A DNA stretch of 64,000 nucleotides from UBA2357 sp046295975 (GTDB lineage Bacteria > Pseudomonadota > Gammaproteobacteria > Burkholderiales > Rhodocyclaceae): contig JBKBMG010000016.1 of NCBI GenBank assembly GCA_046295975.1, positions 29,245-93,244 on the forward strand. Reading direction: 5' to 3'. Every line of letters begins with the position of its first letter. Within the stretch, counting starts at the first letter, position 1. Made by a program: the position numbers and the translations under genes. Shown in pieces: positions 31,948 through 44,772 of this stretch. The notes below the pieces were generated by a model. It was not told the origin of the DNA. It saw only the letters and a program-made list of their open reading frames with translations, and made no database searches.

Positions 31948-33024
31948 GTGATCGACTTACGATTGTTTGGTTCGAAGGTGCGTCCGCTGGCTGGTCTCGA
32001 TATCTCATCTTCATCAGTCAAGATGGTTGAGTTGTCGGGCAGCGAGAAGGACGGCTACCGCGTCGAACGTTTCTCCATAGAGCCGTTGCCCCGCGATGCG
32101 GTGTCTGACGGGAATATCGCCAACCTCGAAGGGGTCGGCGATGCCGTCAAGCGTGCGTTGCGACGACTCGGTTCCGGCATCAAGCAAGTTGCCGTGGCGC
32201 TCCCGGCATCGGCGGTGATTACGAAGAAGATCGTGCTGCCGGACGGTCTGCGCGAGCAGGACATGGAGATCCAGGTCGAATCAGAGGCCAACCAGTACAT
32301 CCCGTTTGCGCTGGACGAGGTCAATCTCGATTTTCAGGTCATCGGTCCGTCGCCGGCGAGCCCAGACGACGTTGAGGTGCTCATCGCGGCCTCCCGCAAG
32401 GAGAAGGTCGAGGATCGCGTCGCCGCCGCCGAAGCGGCGGGGTTGAAGGCAGCGATCGTGGATGTCGAGTCGTTCGCCGCCGAAGCCGCGTTCGAACTGG
32501 TCAGTCGGCAGTTGCCGGCGGCGGCCAAGGACAAGATCGTTGCCCTGGTGGATATCGGTGCGACCGGAACCAGCGTCACCATTCTGCGCAACGGGCGTCA
32601 ACTGTACAGCCGCGAGCAGCCACTGGGGGGTAACCAGCTTACCCAGGACATTGCCCGTCAGTACGGCATGAGCGCCGATGAGGCCGAGGCAGCTAAGATG
32701 TCGGGTGAACTGCCGGAGGACTACGAACGCGACCTGCTGCGTCCGTTCCTCGATAGCGTTGCGCTTGAGATCTCCCGCGCGCTGCAGTTCTTCTTCACCT
32801 CGACGCAGTACAACGAAGTCCACCACATCGTGCTTGCCGGCGGCTGTGCGGTCATCCCCGGGCTCGCCGAGGTCGTCAAGGGCCGTACGCAGGTCGAAAC
32901 CACGGTCGCCAACCCGTTCGCGGGCATGGCACTCTCATCGAAGGTTCGCCCCAAGAGTCTGCTCGCAGTCGCGCCAGCCCTGATGGTTGCGTGCGGTCTC
33001 GCACTCCGGAGGTTCGATACATGA
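31948..33024 (+). CDS. pilM: Type IV pilus assembly protein PilM
   Basis: 358 residues from a GTG start. It is an actin-like ATPase (FtsA/PilM fold): phosphate-1 loop LAGLDISSSSVKMVELSG (about 14-32), the connecting motif EANQYIPFALDEVNLDFQVIG typical of PilM, and the phosphate-2 and adenosine segments DIGATGTSVTILRNG and IVLAGGCAVIPGL. It is cytoplasmic and binds the N-terminal tail of PilN, forming the inner-membrane alignment complex with PilO and PilP. It is the first gene of pilMNOPQ, and its TGA overlaps the pilN ATG. Confidence 0.95.
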   Translation: MIDLRLFGSKVRPLAGLDISSSSVKMVELSGSEKDGYRVERFSIEPLPRDAVSDGNIANLEGVGDAVKRALRRLGSGIKQVAVALPASAVITKKIVLPDGLREQDMEIQVESEANQYIPFALDEVNLDFQVIGPSPASPDDVEVLIAASRKEKVEDRVAAAEAAGLKAAIVDVESFAAEAAFELVSRQLPAAAKDKIVALVDIGATGTSVTILRNGRQLYSREQPLGGNQLTQDIARQYGMSADEAEAAKMSGELPEDYERDLLRPFLDSVALEISRALQFFFTSTQYNEVHHIVLAGGCAVIPGLAEVVKGRTQVETTVANPFAGMALSSKVRPKSLLAVAPALMVACGLALRRFDT

Positions 33025-33590
33025 TCCGTATCAACCTGCTCCCGCATCGCGAGCACAAGCGCCGCGAGCGAAAATCGCAGTTTTACGTCGTCACTGTCCT
33101 GATGGTCGTTCTGGGTGCAGCCATAGGTTTCTTGGTTCACTCGGTCATCGCAGGCCAGATATCGGAGCAGACAGCCCGTAACAATTTCCTCAAGGCCGAA
33201 ATCAAGTCCCTCGACGAGGAGATTGCCGAGATCCGTAGCCTGCGCGAGCAGATCGAGGCCTTGCTCGCGCGCAAGCGGGTCATCGAGTCGCTGCAGGGTA
33301 ACAGGGCCGAGACGGTTCATCTTTTCAATGAACTGGTGAAGGCCATGCCAGAGGGTGTGTACCTCCGGACAGTCAAACAGAGCGGCGCGGTCGTCACGCT
33401 TACCGGCTACGCCCAGACCAATTCACGCGTATCACATCTCATGCGCAATCTGGAGCAGTCGCCGTTTCTGACCGCGCCAGGGTTGGTCGAGGTGAAGGCG
33501 GCGACACTCGACGCGAGGCGCGTCAGCGAGTTCGTTCTGAACATCACGATCGTCCGCTCGGCCTCAGAAGAAGAGGAGATGATTCGATGA
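33021..33590 (+). CDS. pilN: Type IV pilus assembly protein PilN
   Basis: The start at 33021 gives the diagnostic N-terminus MIRINLLPHRE (the conserved INLLP motif that binds PilM). An upstream in-frame codon at 32991 lies inside pilM and is rejected. 189 residues, with a transmembrane helix at about 22-44 (FYVVTVLMVVLGAAIGFLVH) followed by a coiled-coil periplasmic segment (EIKSLDEEIAEIRSLREQIEALLARKRVIESL) and a ferredoxin-like C-terminal domain. It forms an inner-membrane heterodimer with PilO. ATGA overlaps link it to pilM and pilO. Confidence 0.94.
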   Translation: MIRINLLPHREHKRRERKSQFYVVTVLMVVLGAAIGFLVHSVIAGQISEQTARNNFLKAEIKSLDEEIAEIRSLREQIEALLARKRVIESLQGNRAETVHLFNELVKAMPEGVYLRTVKQSGAVVTLTGYAQTNSRVSHLMRNLEQSPFLTAPGLVEVKAATLDARRVSEFVLNITIVRSASEEEEMIR

Positions 33591-34264
33591 AGGCGGGCAA
33601 GAAAGGGGTCAGTCTCGATTTCGAGCAGATTTCCAATGATTTTCGCAATCTTGACCCGAATGACCCCGGTCAATGGCCGGCGGCTCCCCGGATCGCGGTT
33701 TTTATCGGCGTCTTCGTTTTGACGGTCGCGGCGGCTTGGTGGTTCGACTGGCGAGTCCAGACCGAGTCGCTTGAAACTGCCCAGCGCGAAGAGCAGCAAC
33801 TGCGTCAGGACTGGTCGCGCAAGAAGTCGCTCGCGGTCAATCTCGATGAGTACCGGCGCCAGCTCGACGAGACCGACCGCCAGTTCGGGGCCTTGCTGAA
33901 GCAGTTGCCGAACCGTGCCGAGATGGATTCCTTGCTGGCCGATATCAACCAGGCTGGCATTGGTCGCGGGTTGATGTTCGAGTTGTTCAAGCCAGGTTCG
34001 GATGTCGTGAAGGATTTCTACGCCGAGATGCCCATCGAGGTCCGGATCATCGGCGACTACCACGACCTGGGTGCTTTCGCCACCGACGTCGCGAAGATGC
34101 CGCGTATCGTCACTTTGAATAACGTCGCCATGGAACGGCTGCCGGAGGGCGAGTTGCGTTTCGATGCAAGAGCCGTTACGTATCGCTATCTGGACGAAGA
34201 GGAACTGGCACAGATTCGTGCGCAGCAGCAGGCGCAGCAGGGCGGGGCTCAGGGTAGAAGATGA
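33587..34264 (+). CDS. pilO: Type IV pilus assembly protein PilO
   Basis: 225 residues. The short cytoplasmic start (LDFEQISNDFRNLDPNDPGQWP) precedes a single transmembrane helix (about 43-60) and a coiled-coil (QREEQQLRQDWSRKKSLAVNLDEYRRQLDETDRQF). The C-terminal domain contains FKPGSDVVKDFYAEMPIEVRIIGDYHDLGAFATDVAKMPRIVTLNN, the recognised PilO block. It partners PilN in the alignment complex. Its start overlaps pilN, and its stop overlaps the pilP ATG (ATGA at 34261). The Gln-rich C-terminus (QQQAQQGGAQGRR) is low complexity. Confidence 0.94.
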   Translation: MKAGKKGVSLDFEQISNDFRNLDPNDPGQWPAAPRIAVFIGVFVLTVAAAWWFDWRVQTESLETAQREEQQLRQDWSRKKSLAVNLDEYRRQLDETDRQFGALLKQLPNRAEMDSLLADINQAGIGRGLMFELFKPGSDVVKDFYAEMPIEVRIIGDYHDLGAFATDVAKMPRIVTLNNVAMERLPEGELRFDARAVTYRYLDEEELAQIRAQQQAQQGGAQGRR

Positions 34265-34773
34265 CTATGCGCATACGACTTTTGAGTGTGTTGCTTGTGA
34301 GCGCCGGCTTGGTTGGCTGTGCTGCGGAACAAGACGATCTGAGGCAGTGGATGGCCCAGCAGGAAAGAGGCATGCGGGGGTCGGTGAAGCCGTTGCCGGA
34401 AATGAAGGTCTTCCCCGTGGTCGACTACGACCAGGCAGGGGAGCTCACCCCGTTTGCGACGACGCGCATCGCACCGGAGATCCGCCCCGAAGCGGTTGGT
34501 GGGCCTGATATGACGCGTCAGCGCGAGCCGCTCGAATCGTATCCGCTCGAATCCATTTCGATGGTTGGCGTGCTGCAGCAGGACGGGCGGTCCGAGGCCT
34601 TGGTGTCTGTTTCCGGAACCCTGCACTCGGTCAGGACCGGCAACTACATGGGGCAGAACCATGGCGTAATTCTGGACATCAAGGAGACCGAGTTGACATT
34701 GGTCGAATTGGTCGAGGATTTGAATGGCAACTGGATCGAACGAACCAGTAAATTGCTTTTGCAGGAGCGGTAG
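34261..34773 (+). CDS. pilP: Type IV pilus assembly lipoprotein PilP
   Basis: 170 residues with a lipoprotein signal peptide whose lipobox is LVGCAAEQDD (Cys about residue 20). The C-terminal beta-domain (LESISMVGVLQQDGRSEALVSVSGTLHSVRTGNYMGQNHGVILDI) is the conserved PilP HR domain that contacts the secretin PilQ. It connects the PilN/PilO inner-membrane platform to the outer-membrane pore. It lies in the pilMNOPQ operon, 11 bases before pilQ. Confidence 0.94.
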   Translation: MTMRIRLLSVLLVSAGLVGCAAEQDDLRQWMAQQERGMRGSVKPLPEMKVFPVVDYDQAGELTPFATTRIAPEIRPEAVGGPDMTRQREPLESYPLESISMVGVLQQDGRSEALVSVSGTLHSVRTGNYMGQNHGVILDIKETELTLVELVEDLNGNWIERTSKLLLQER

Positions 34774-34784
34774 GAGTCACACTA

Positions 34785-36956
34785 ATGAAACGTCAAATTA
34801 TATCGGCACTGCTCGCAACTGCGTCTCTGGTGGTTCTGCCGTCGGCAACCGCGCACGCTCAGAGCGTCACGTCACCCGCCGTTGCGTCCAACAGCATCGA
34901 GGCCCTGGACGTCACGGAGCAAGCGGGCACCGTTTTCGTCCGGATTCGCCTCAGGGATGCACTCACCAATCCCCCTGCGAGTTTCAGCGTAGCCAACCCC
35001 GCGCGGATCGCGTTCGATTTCCCCGGAACGGTGAACGCGCTTGGTCGGACGTCGCAGAACATCTCCACCGGCGAACTCCGTAGCGCGAATATCGTGCAGG
35101 CGGGCGATCGAACCCGGCTCGTGCTCAATATGGACCGGGTGGTTCCTTACGAAACGAGCGCAGATGGGCGTGAAGTGATCATTGCGCTGGCGTCCCGTTC
35201 GACGGAGGTTGCAGCCGTGCCCGCAGCGGCGGCGAGCGCGAATTTCGCGCCGGCTCGTTCCGATATCGGGGGCGTCCCGAAAAGTATCCAGGACATTACC
35301 TTCCGCAGGGGCAAGGACGGTGAGGCGCGCATCGTCGTGCAACTGTCGAGTCCCGATACTGGTATCGATATTCGTCCGCAGGGCGGAAATCTCGTAGTGG
35401 ACTTCATCGGTGCATCGGTTCCGGAGCACCTGCGTCGGCGATCGGACGTGACCGATTTCGGTACGCCGGTGACGGCCATCGCCACGCAACCACAGGGAGA
35501 CAACGTCCGGCTGGTCGTGACGCCGTCTGGAATGTGGGAGCACAATGCCTATCAAAGCGATACGCAGTTTGTTCTTGAGGTCAGGCGTCAGGTCGAGGAT
35601 CCGAACAGGCTTGTGCAGGGGCTGCGCCCTGGCGAGTTCGGTGGCGAGAAGCTGTCGCTGAACTTCCAGAATATCGATGTGCGTTCGGTGCTTCAGGTCA
35701 TCGCTGACTTCACCAACTTCAACATCGTTACCAGTGATTCCGTGCAGGGCAGCCTCACGCTGCGTCTCAAGGATGTGCCGTGGGATCAAGCGCTCGACAT
35801 CATTCTCCAGGCCAAGGGTCTGGACATGCGCAAGAACGGCAACGTGATCTGGATTGCACCGTCGGAGGAGTTGGCGGCGCGGGAGAAGCTGCAGCTCGAG
35901 TCGATGGCACAGATCGGAGATCTTGAGCCGTTGCAGACCGAGAGCTTCCAGGTCAATTATCACAAGGCCAAGGAGGTCGTCGAGTTCCTCAAGGGCAATG
36001 AGCGCTCGGTGCTTTCCGCGCGTGGTAGCGTAGCGTTCGACGAGCGCAGCAATAAGATCTTCGCGACTGACGTTGGATCGCGGCTCGCCGATGTGCGGAG
36101 ACTGCTGGGCGAGATCGATGTACCGCCGCGGCAGGTGTTGATCGAAGCCCGAATCGTGGAGGCCACCAAAGAGTTCTCACGCGATCTTGGTGTGCGCCTG
36201 GGGATCGGCGGTGTCGGCGGTCGAGTGGTCGGCTACGATGCAAGTGGTCGCCCCATTCGCCAGGGCACCATTGGCGGCGGCCTGGAGAGCACCGCATACA
36301 ACGCCGGACAAATCGTCGGTACCGGTACATTCGACCCGCAGGCGCCTGCCACTTCGGTGCCTGGTGGTCTCAACCTCAATCTGCCGGCCCCGGCGGGCTC
36401 AGGGGCGTTGTCCATGGTGCTCTGGAACAACGCGGCGACCCGCTTCTTGAATCTGGAGCTTAGTGCGCTTGAGTCGGATGGCCGGGGGCGTATCGTTTCC
36501 AGTCCGCGTGTTCTGACCGCAAACCAGGTTGAAGCGTCGATCGAACAAGGTACGGAGATTCCCTATCAGGAGGCCACCAGTTCCGGTGCGACCAGTACGT
36601 CCTTCAAGAAGGCGGTGCTGTCCTTGCGCGTACGTCCGCAGATCACGCCGGACGGCCGAGTGCAGTTGCAGGTGGTTGTGAACAAGGACCAGCCGCGATT
36701 CGATGCGCGCTTTGATGTGCCTGCGGTCGATACCAAGAATGTTCGTACCGAGGTGCTCGTCGAGAACGGTGGAACGGTCGTGATCGGGGGAATCTTCGAG
36801 GAGGACGAGTCGAAGTCGGTTGCACGCATTCCGGTGCTGGGCGAACTGCCTGTCGTCGGAGCCTTGTTCCGCAATACCCAGACGATCTCCAACCAGAAGG
36901 AACTGCTGGTCTTCATTACCCCGCGTATCGTCAGCGAAGACTTGTCGCTACGGTGA
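34785..36956 (+). CDS. pilQ: Type IV pilus secretin PilQ
   Basis: 723 residues with a signal peptide (cleavage about residue 25, TAHAQS). Two AMIN domains (about 35-140 and 160-270) bind peptidoglycan. The N0/STN region (GEKLSLNFQNIDVRSVLQVIADFTNFNIVTSD, about 285-350), the N1 domain (FQVNYHKAKEVVEFLKGNERSVLSARGSVAFDERSNKIFATD) and the secretin pore (LELSALESDGRGRIVSSPRVLTANQVEASIEQGTEIPYQ, VIGGIFEEDESKSVARIPVLGELPVVGALFRNT) follow. It forms the outer-membrane channel for the pilus. It completes the pilMNOPQ operon. aroK starts four bases after its stop, the conserved pilQ-aroK-aroB linkage. Confidence 0.96.
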   Translation: MKRQIISALLATASLVVLPSATAHAQSVTSPAVASNSIEALDVTEQAGTVFVRIRLRDALTNPPASFSVANPARIAFDFPGTVNALGRTSQNISTGELRSANIVQAGDRTRLVLNMDRVVPYETSADGREVIIALASRSTEVAAVPAAAASANFAPARSDIGGVPKSIQDITFRRGKDGEARIVVQLSSPDTGIDIRPQGGNLVVDFIGASVPEHLRRRSDVTDFGTPVTAIATQPQGDNVRLVVTPSGMWEHNAYQSDTQFVLEVRRQVEDPNRLVQGLRPGEFGGEKLSLNFQNIDVRSVLQVIADFTNFNIVTSDSVQGSLTLRLKDVPWDQALDIILQAKGLDMRKNGNVIWIAPSEELAAREKLQLESMAQIGDLEPLQTESFQVNYHKAKEVVEFLKGNERSVLSARGSVAFDERSNKIFATDVGSRLADVRRLLGEIDVPPRQVLIEARIVEATKEFSRDLGVRLGIGGVGGRVVGYDASGRPIRQGTIGGGLESTAYNAGQIVGTGTFDPQAPATSVPGGLNLNLPAPAGSGALSMVLWNNAATRFLNLELSALESDGRGRIVSSPRVLTANQVEASIEQGTEIPYQEATSSGATSTSFKKAVLSLRVRPQITPDGRVQLQVVVNKDQPRFDARFDVPAVDTKNVRTEVLVENGGTVVIGGIFEEDESKSVARIPVLGELPVVGALFRNTQTISNQKELLVFITPRIVSEDLSLR

Positions 36957-36960
36957 TTCG

Positions 36961-37530
36961 ATGGGCTGTGCGCAGGACGCCCGCCGCCCATTGGTGGTGT
37001 TGATTGGCTTGATGGGGGCGGGCAAGACGACGGTTGGTCGAGAATATGCCCGCCGGCATGGTCATCGATTTGTAGATTGCGATCATGAGCTGGAAGCCCG
37101 GCTCGGGGTCAAGGTCACGACGATCTTCGAGATAGAGGGTGAGTCGGGATTCCGGCGACGGGAGAGCCAGTTGCTGGACGAGCTCACCCGGGAAGACGGT
37201 TTGGTGCTCGCGACGGGGGGCGGGGTGGTGTTGTCGGCGGACAATCGGGCGCTGCTCACGCAACGTGGGTTGGTGGTCTATCTCAACGTGCCGCCGCGCA
37301 TTCTTTGGGAGCGGACCCGCAACGACAAGTCGCGGCCGTTGCTGCAGGTTCCCAACCCGAAAGAGAAGATTGAGGCCTTGTTCCGGGAGCGGGATCCGCT
37401 TTATCGGGAAGTTGCCGACATTGTGATCGATGGCGGAAGGGGCAACCCTGGTGGTATGGTGCGGCATGTGGAACAGGCGATAGAGGAGTATCTGGCAACC
37501 CATGCGCACCCTGAATGTGGCCCTCGCTGA
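36961..37530 (+). CDS. aroK: Shikimate kinase
   Basis: ATG 36961, just after the pilQ stop, gives 189 residues. The longer open frame reaches back into pilQ and is not used. The P-loop is GLMGAGKTT (16-24), the shikimate-binding segment is FVDCDHELEARLGVKVTTIFEIEGESGFRRRES, and the glycine-rich GGGVVL motif and lid R-P-L-L (SRPLLQ) follow. It phosphorylates shikimate at the 3-hydroxyl in the aromatic amino-acid pathway. Its 3' end overlaps aroB by 29 bases, a strong sign of translational coupling. Confidence 0.94.
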   Translation: MGCAQDARRPLVVLIGLMGAGKTTVGREYARRHGHRFVDCDHELEARLGVKVTTIFEIEGESGFRRRESQLLDELTREDGLVLATGGGVVLSADNRALLTQRGLVVYLNVPPRILWERTRNDKSRPLLQVPNPKEKIEALFRERDPLYREVADIVIDGGRGNPGGMVRHVEQAIEEYLATHAHPECGPR

Positions 37531-38587
37531 GAGGGCCTATCCGATTCTGATCGGCCGCGATCTGCTGGCCGACGCTTCCCTGGTACTTCCCCATATCAAG
37601 ACGCGCCGCGTGGCCGTCGTGACCAATGATGTGGTCGGCCCGCTCTATCTCGAACGGTTCCAGTCTGCGCTTGAGGCGAACGGAGTGAAGGTGGCCTCCG
37701 TGGTGCTGCCGGACGGCGAACACAACAAGACCTGGCAGACGCTGAACCTCATTTTCGATCATCTGCTGACCGAGCGCTGTGAGCGTTCCACGACACTCAT
37801 CGCACTTGGCGGTGGCGTGGTGGGCGACGTTGCCGGTTTTGCCGCTGCGAGCTACCAGCGCGGCATGCCGTTCATCCAGGTACCAACCACGCTTTTGTCG
37901 CAGGTCGACTCGTCCGTGGGGGGCAAGACGGCAATCAACCATCCACTGGGCAAGAACATGATCGGGGCGTTTTATCAGCCCAAGTTGGTGCTTGCCGATG
38001 TCGCGACGCTCGACACCTTGCCGGATGCGGAACTGAGTGCGGGTCTTGCGGAAGTGATCAAGTACGGATTGATTCGCGATCTGCCTTTCTTCGAATGGCT
38101 GGAGACCAACGTCGAGCGCTTGCGCGCGCGCGATGTCGCAGCCCTTGAGTATGCGATCGAACGTTCCTGCGCGAACAAGGCCGAGGTGGTGGCCGCGGAC
38201 GAGACCGAACAGGGCATGCGTGCGCTGCTGAACCTGGGGCATACCTTCGGCCATGCGATCGAGGCCGGAATGGGTTATGGCGCATGGCTGCACGGAGCAG
38301 CGGTAGCGGCGGGGACGATGATGGCCGCGGTGCTGTCGCAGCGATTGGGCTTGATCGACGCATCGGCGGTTGACCGGATTGCGGCGCTCTTTGGCCGCGC
38401 AGGTCTGCCGGTGCGAGGCCCCTCGGGTCTGGGAGCAGCGCGCTACCTCGAGTTGATGGCCGGGGACAAGAAGGTCGAGGCGGGGCGCCTGCGCCTGATT
38501 TTGCTGGAGTCCATCGGTTCCGCGGTGATTCGAGCGGACGTCGCGGAGGCGGACATCGTCGCAGCCATTGAGGCGTGTAGCGCGTGA
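37502..38587 (+). CDS. aroB: 3-dehydroquinate synthase
   Basis: 361 residues, the usual AroB length. NAD-binding and catalytic motifs are visible: DGEHNKTWQTL, LIALGGGVVGDVAGFAAASYQRG, VPTTLLSQVDSSVGGKTAINH (substrate-binding Lys), AGLAEVIKYGLI and LNLGHTFGHAIEAG (zinc-binding His). It converts DAHP to 3-dehydroquinate, the second step of the shikimate pathway. Its start lies inside the end of aroK (29-base overlap). A 136-base gap without a convincing gene separates it from dgt. Confidence 0.95.
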   Translation: MRTLNVALAERAYPILIGRDLLADASLVLPHIKTRRVAVVTNDVVGPLYLERFQSALEANGVKVASVVLPDGEHNKTWQTLNLIFDHLLTERCERSTTLIALGGGVVGDVAGFAAASYQRGMPFIQVPTTLLSQVDSSVGGKTAINHPLGKNMIGAFYQPKLVLADVATLDTLPDAELSAGLAEVIKYGLIRDLPFFEWLETNVERLRARDVAALEYAIERSCANKAEVVAADETEQGMRALLNLGHTFGHAIEAGMGYGAWLHGAAVAAGTMMAAVLSQRLGLIDASAVDRIAALFGRAGLPVRGPSGLGAARYLELMAGDKKVEAGRLRLILLESIGSAVIRADVAEADIVAAIEACSA

Positions 38588-38723
38588 GCGCCGCGCTGGG
38601 ATCGGTGGCGGCCGGACAACGGGGGCATGCATCTGCCGTGCCGAGGCATTTCGACGGCCGCGGGCATTACACACCGATGCCCGCTCGGTATCTGCTTCAG
38701 CACGTGCTGGCCGGGGCGTTGCA

Positions 38724-39848
38724 GTGAGTGGCCTGGCCTCTTACGCGTGTTCGGAGGCCTTGTCCCGCGGGCGGGTGCACGCCGAGCCGGCGCCCAGCCT
38801 GCGCACGCAATTTCAGCGTGACCGCGATCGTATCGTGCATTCAACGGCATTTCGTCGCTTGGAGTACAAGACGCAAGTGTTCGTGAATCACGAGGGTGAC
38901 TTGTTTCGCACCCGGCTCACACACTCGATAGAAGTCGCGCAGATCACGCGCAGCATTGCCCGCGCCTTGGCGCTGAACGAGGATCTCGCGGAGGCCATCG
39001 CGCTCGCCCATGACTTGGGGCACACGCCCTTCGGGCACGCCGGCCAGGATGCACTAAATCAGTGCATGTCGGAGTCAGGCGGCTTTGAGCACAACCTGCA
39101 GTCACTCCGCACCGTCGATCTTCTCGAAGAGCGTTACGCCGCGTTCGACGGCCTCAATCTGATGTACGAGACCCGGGAAGGCATACTCAAGCACTGCTCG
39201 CGTGCGAACGCGGAGCGGCTGGGGGATCTTGGGCGCCGTTTCCTGGAGGGGCGGCAACCCTCTCTGGAGGCGCAACTCGCCAATCTCGCGGACGAAATCG
39301 CCTATAACAATCACGATATCGACGACGGGCTGCGTTCGGGCTTGATTACCCTGGAGCAACTGGACGAGGTTGAAGTGTTCCGCGCACAGCGGACGCTGGT
39401 CGAGGCAGCTTGGCCGGGGCTTGGTGGCCGCAAACTGGTGCATGAGACGATTCGGCGCATGATCAACTTGATGGTCTGCGACCTAGTCGAGCAAACGCGC
39501 ACCAATATTGTGCTAAACAATATTGAAATGCACCAAGATGTGCACCTTGCGCCCCGACTCGTGTCGTACTCGGATGCGCTGCGCCCCAGTTTGGTGGCGT
39601 TGAAGAAGTTTCTGCGCGATAACCTCTATCGCCATTATCAGGTTTTGCGTATGACGGACAAGGCCAGGAGGATCGTGACCGATTTGTTCGGTGCCTTCAT
39701 GTCCGATCCTCGGCTCCTGCCGCCGCAGTATCAGCGCCGCGCCGAGGCCGACAAGCCGCGTGCCATTGCCGACTATATTGCCGGAATGACCGACCGCTAC
39801 GCCATCAAGGAGCATCGCCGCCTCTTCGCCATCGGCGAAATCTTCTAA
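38724..39848 (+). CDS. dgt: Deoxyguanosinetriphosphate triphosphohydrolase-like protein (HD domain)
   Basis: 374 residues from GTG 38724 (VSGLASYACSEALSRGR), which aligns with how Rhodocyclales homologues begin; the frame is open further upstream into aroB. The dNTPase signature is present: RDRDRIVHSTAFRRLEYKTQVFVNHEGDLFRTRLTHSIEVAQITRSIARAL, then the HD metal site ALAHDLGHTPFGHAGQDAL (His-Asp about 100-101) and NEIAYNNHDIDDGL-like residues (ADEIAYNNHDIDDGLRSG). It hydrolyses dNTPs to deoxynucleoside plus triphosphate. It follows aroB as in many betaproteobacterial pil-aro-dgt-glt loci. Confidence 0.9.
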   Translation: MSGLASYACSEALSRGRVHAEPAPSLRTQFQRDRDRIVHSTAFRRLEYKTQVFVNHEGDLFRTRLTHSIEVAQITRSIARALALNEDLAEAIALAHDLGHTPFGHAGQDALNQCMSESGGFEHNLQSLRTVDLLEERYAAFDGLNLMYETREGILKHCSRANAERLGDLGRRFLEGRQPSLEAQLANLADEIAYNNHDIDDGLRSGLITLEQLDEVEVFRAQRTLVEAAWPGLGGRKLVHETIRRMINLMVCDLVEQTRTNIVLNNIEMHQDVHLAPRLVSYSDALRPSLVALKKFLRDNLYRHYQVLRMTDKARRIVTDLFGAFMSDPRLLPPQYQRRAEADKPRAIADYIAGMTDRYAIKEHRRLFAIGEIF

Positions 39849-39883
39849 GTTATCAGCGCCTTGCCGCGTTGCAAGAAAAATTC

Positions 39884-39912
39884 TTGAATCGCGGGGGGTA
39901 CCCGCGTATATT
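39884..39912 (+). promoter_or_regulatory. Strong sigma70-type promoter upstream of gltB
   Basis: TTGAAT (39884-39889) and TATATT (39907-39912) are separated by exactly 17 bases, beginning 36 bases after the dgt stop. Transcription should start near 39919, leaving a leader of about 175 bases before gltB. Confidence 0.65.
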
Positions 39913-39967
39913 CACAAGTCCGCCTGAATTGTGAGTTGAGGTCGCGTGCGCGTGCGCCGGCCGACGG

Positions 39968-39998
39968 AAGCCGGCCTGCTCGTGAGCCGGTTTTTTTT
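39968..39998 (+). terminator. Intrinsic-terminator-like hairpin 1 in the gltB leader
   Basis: AAGCCGGC (39968-39975) pairs with GCCGGTTT (39986-39993) around a 10-base loop and runs into eight T residues (39991-39998). An alternative hairpin uses GCCGGC at 39956-39961 with GCCGGC at 39970-39975, which would disrupt this terminator. That is an attenuator-like geometry. Confidence 0.6.
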
Positions 39999-40003
39999 GG
40001 CCT

Positions 40004-40027
40004 GCGCACTATATTGGTGCGCTTTTT
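40004..40027 (+). terminator. Intrinsic-terminator-like hairpin 2 in the gltB leader
   Basis: GCGCAC (40004-40009) pairs with GTGCGC (40017-40022) around TATATTG and is followed directly by TTTTT (40023-40027). It stands six bases after the T-run of hairpin 1, making a tandem pair before gltB. Confidence 0.55.
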
Positions 40028-40093
40028 GCTTGCCGATGAAACCCGTGTCCCGCTCCGGCAGCGTCCGGTCGATGTCAAGTGTTGAGGAAGAGC

Positions 40094-44770
<4,677 letters not shown>

Positions 44771-44772
44771 CA

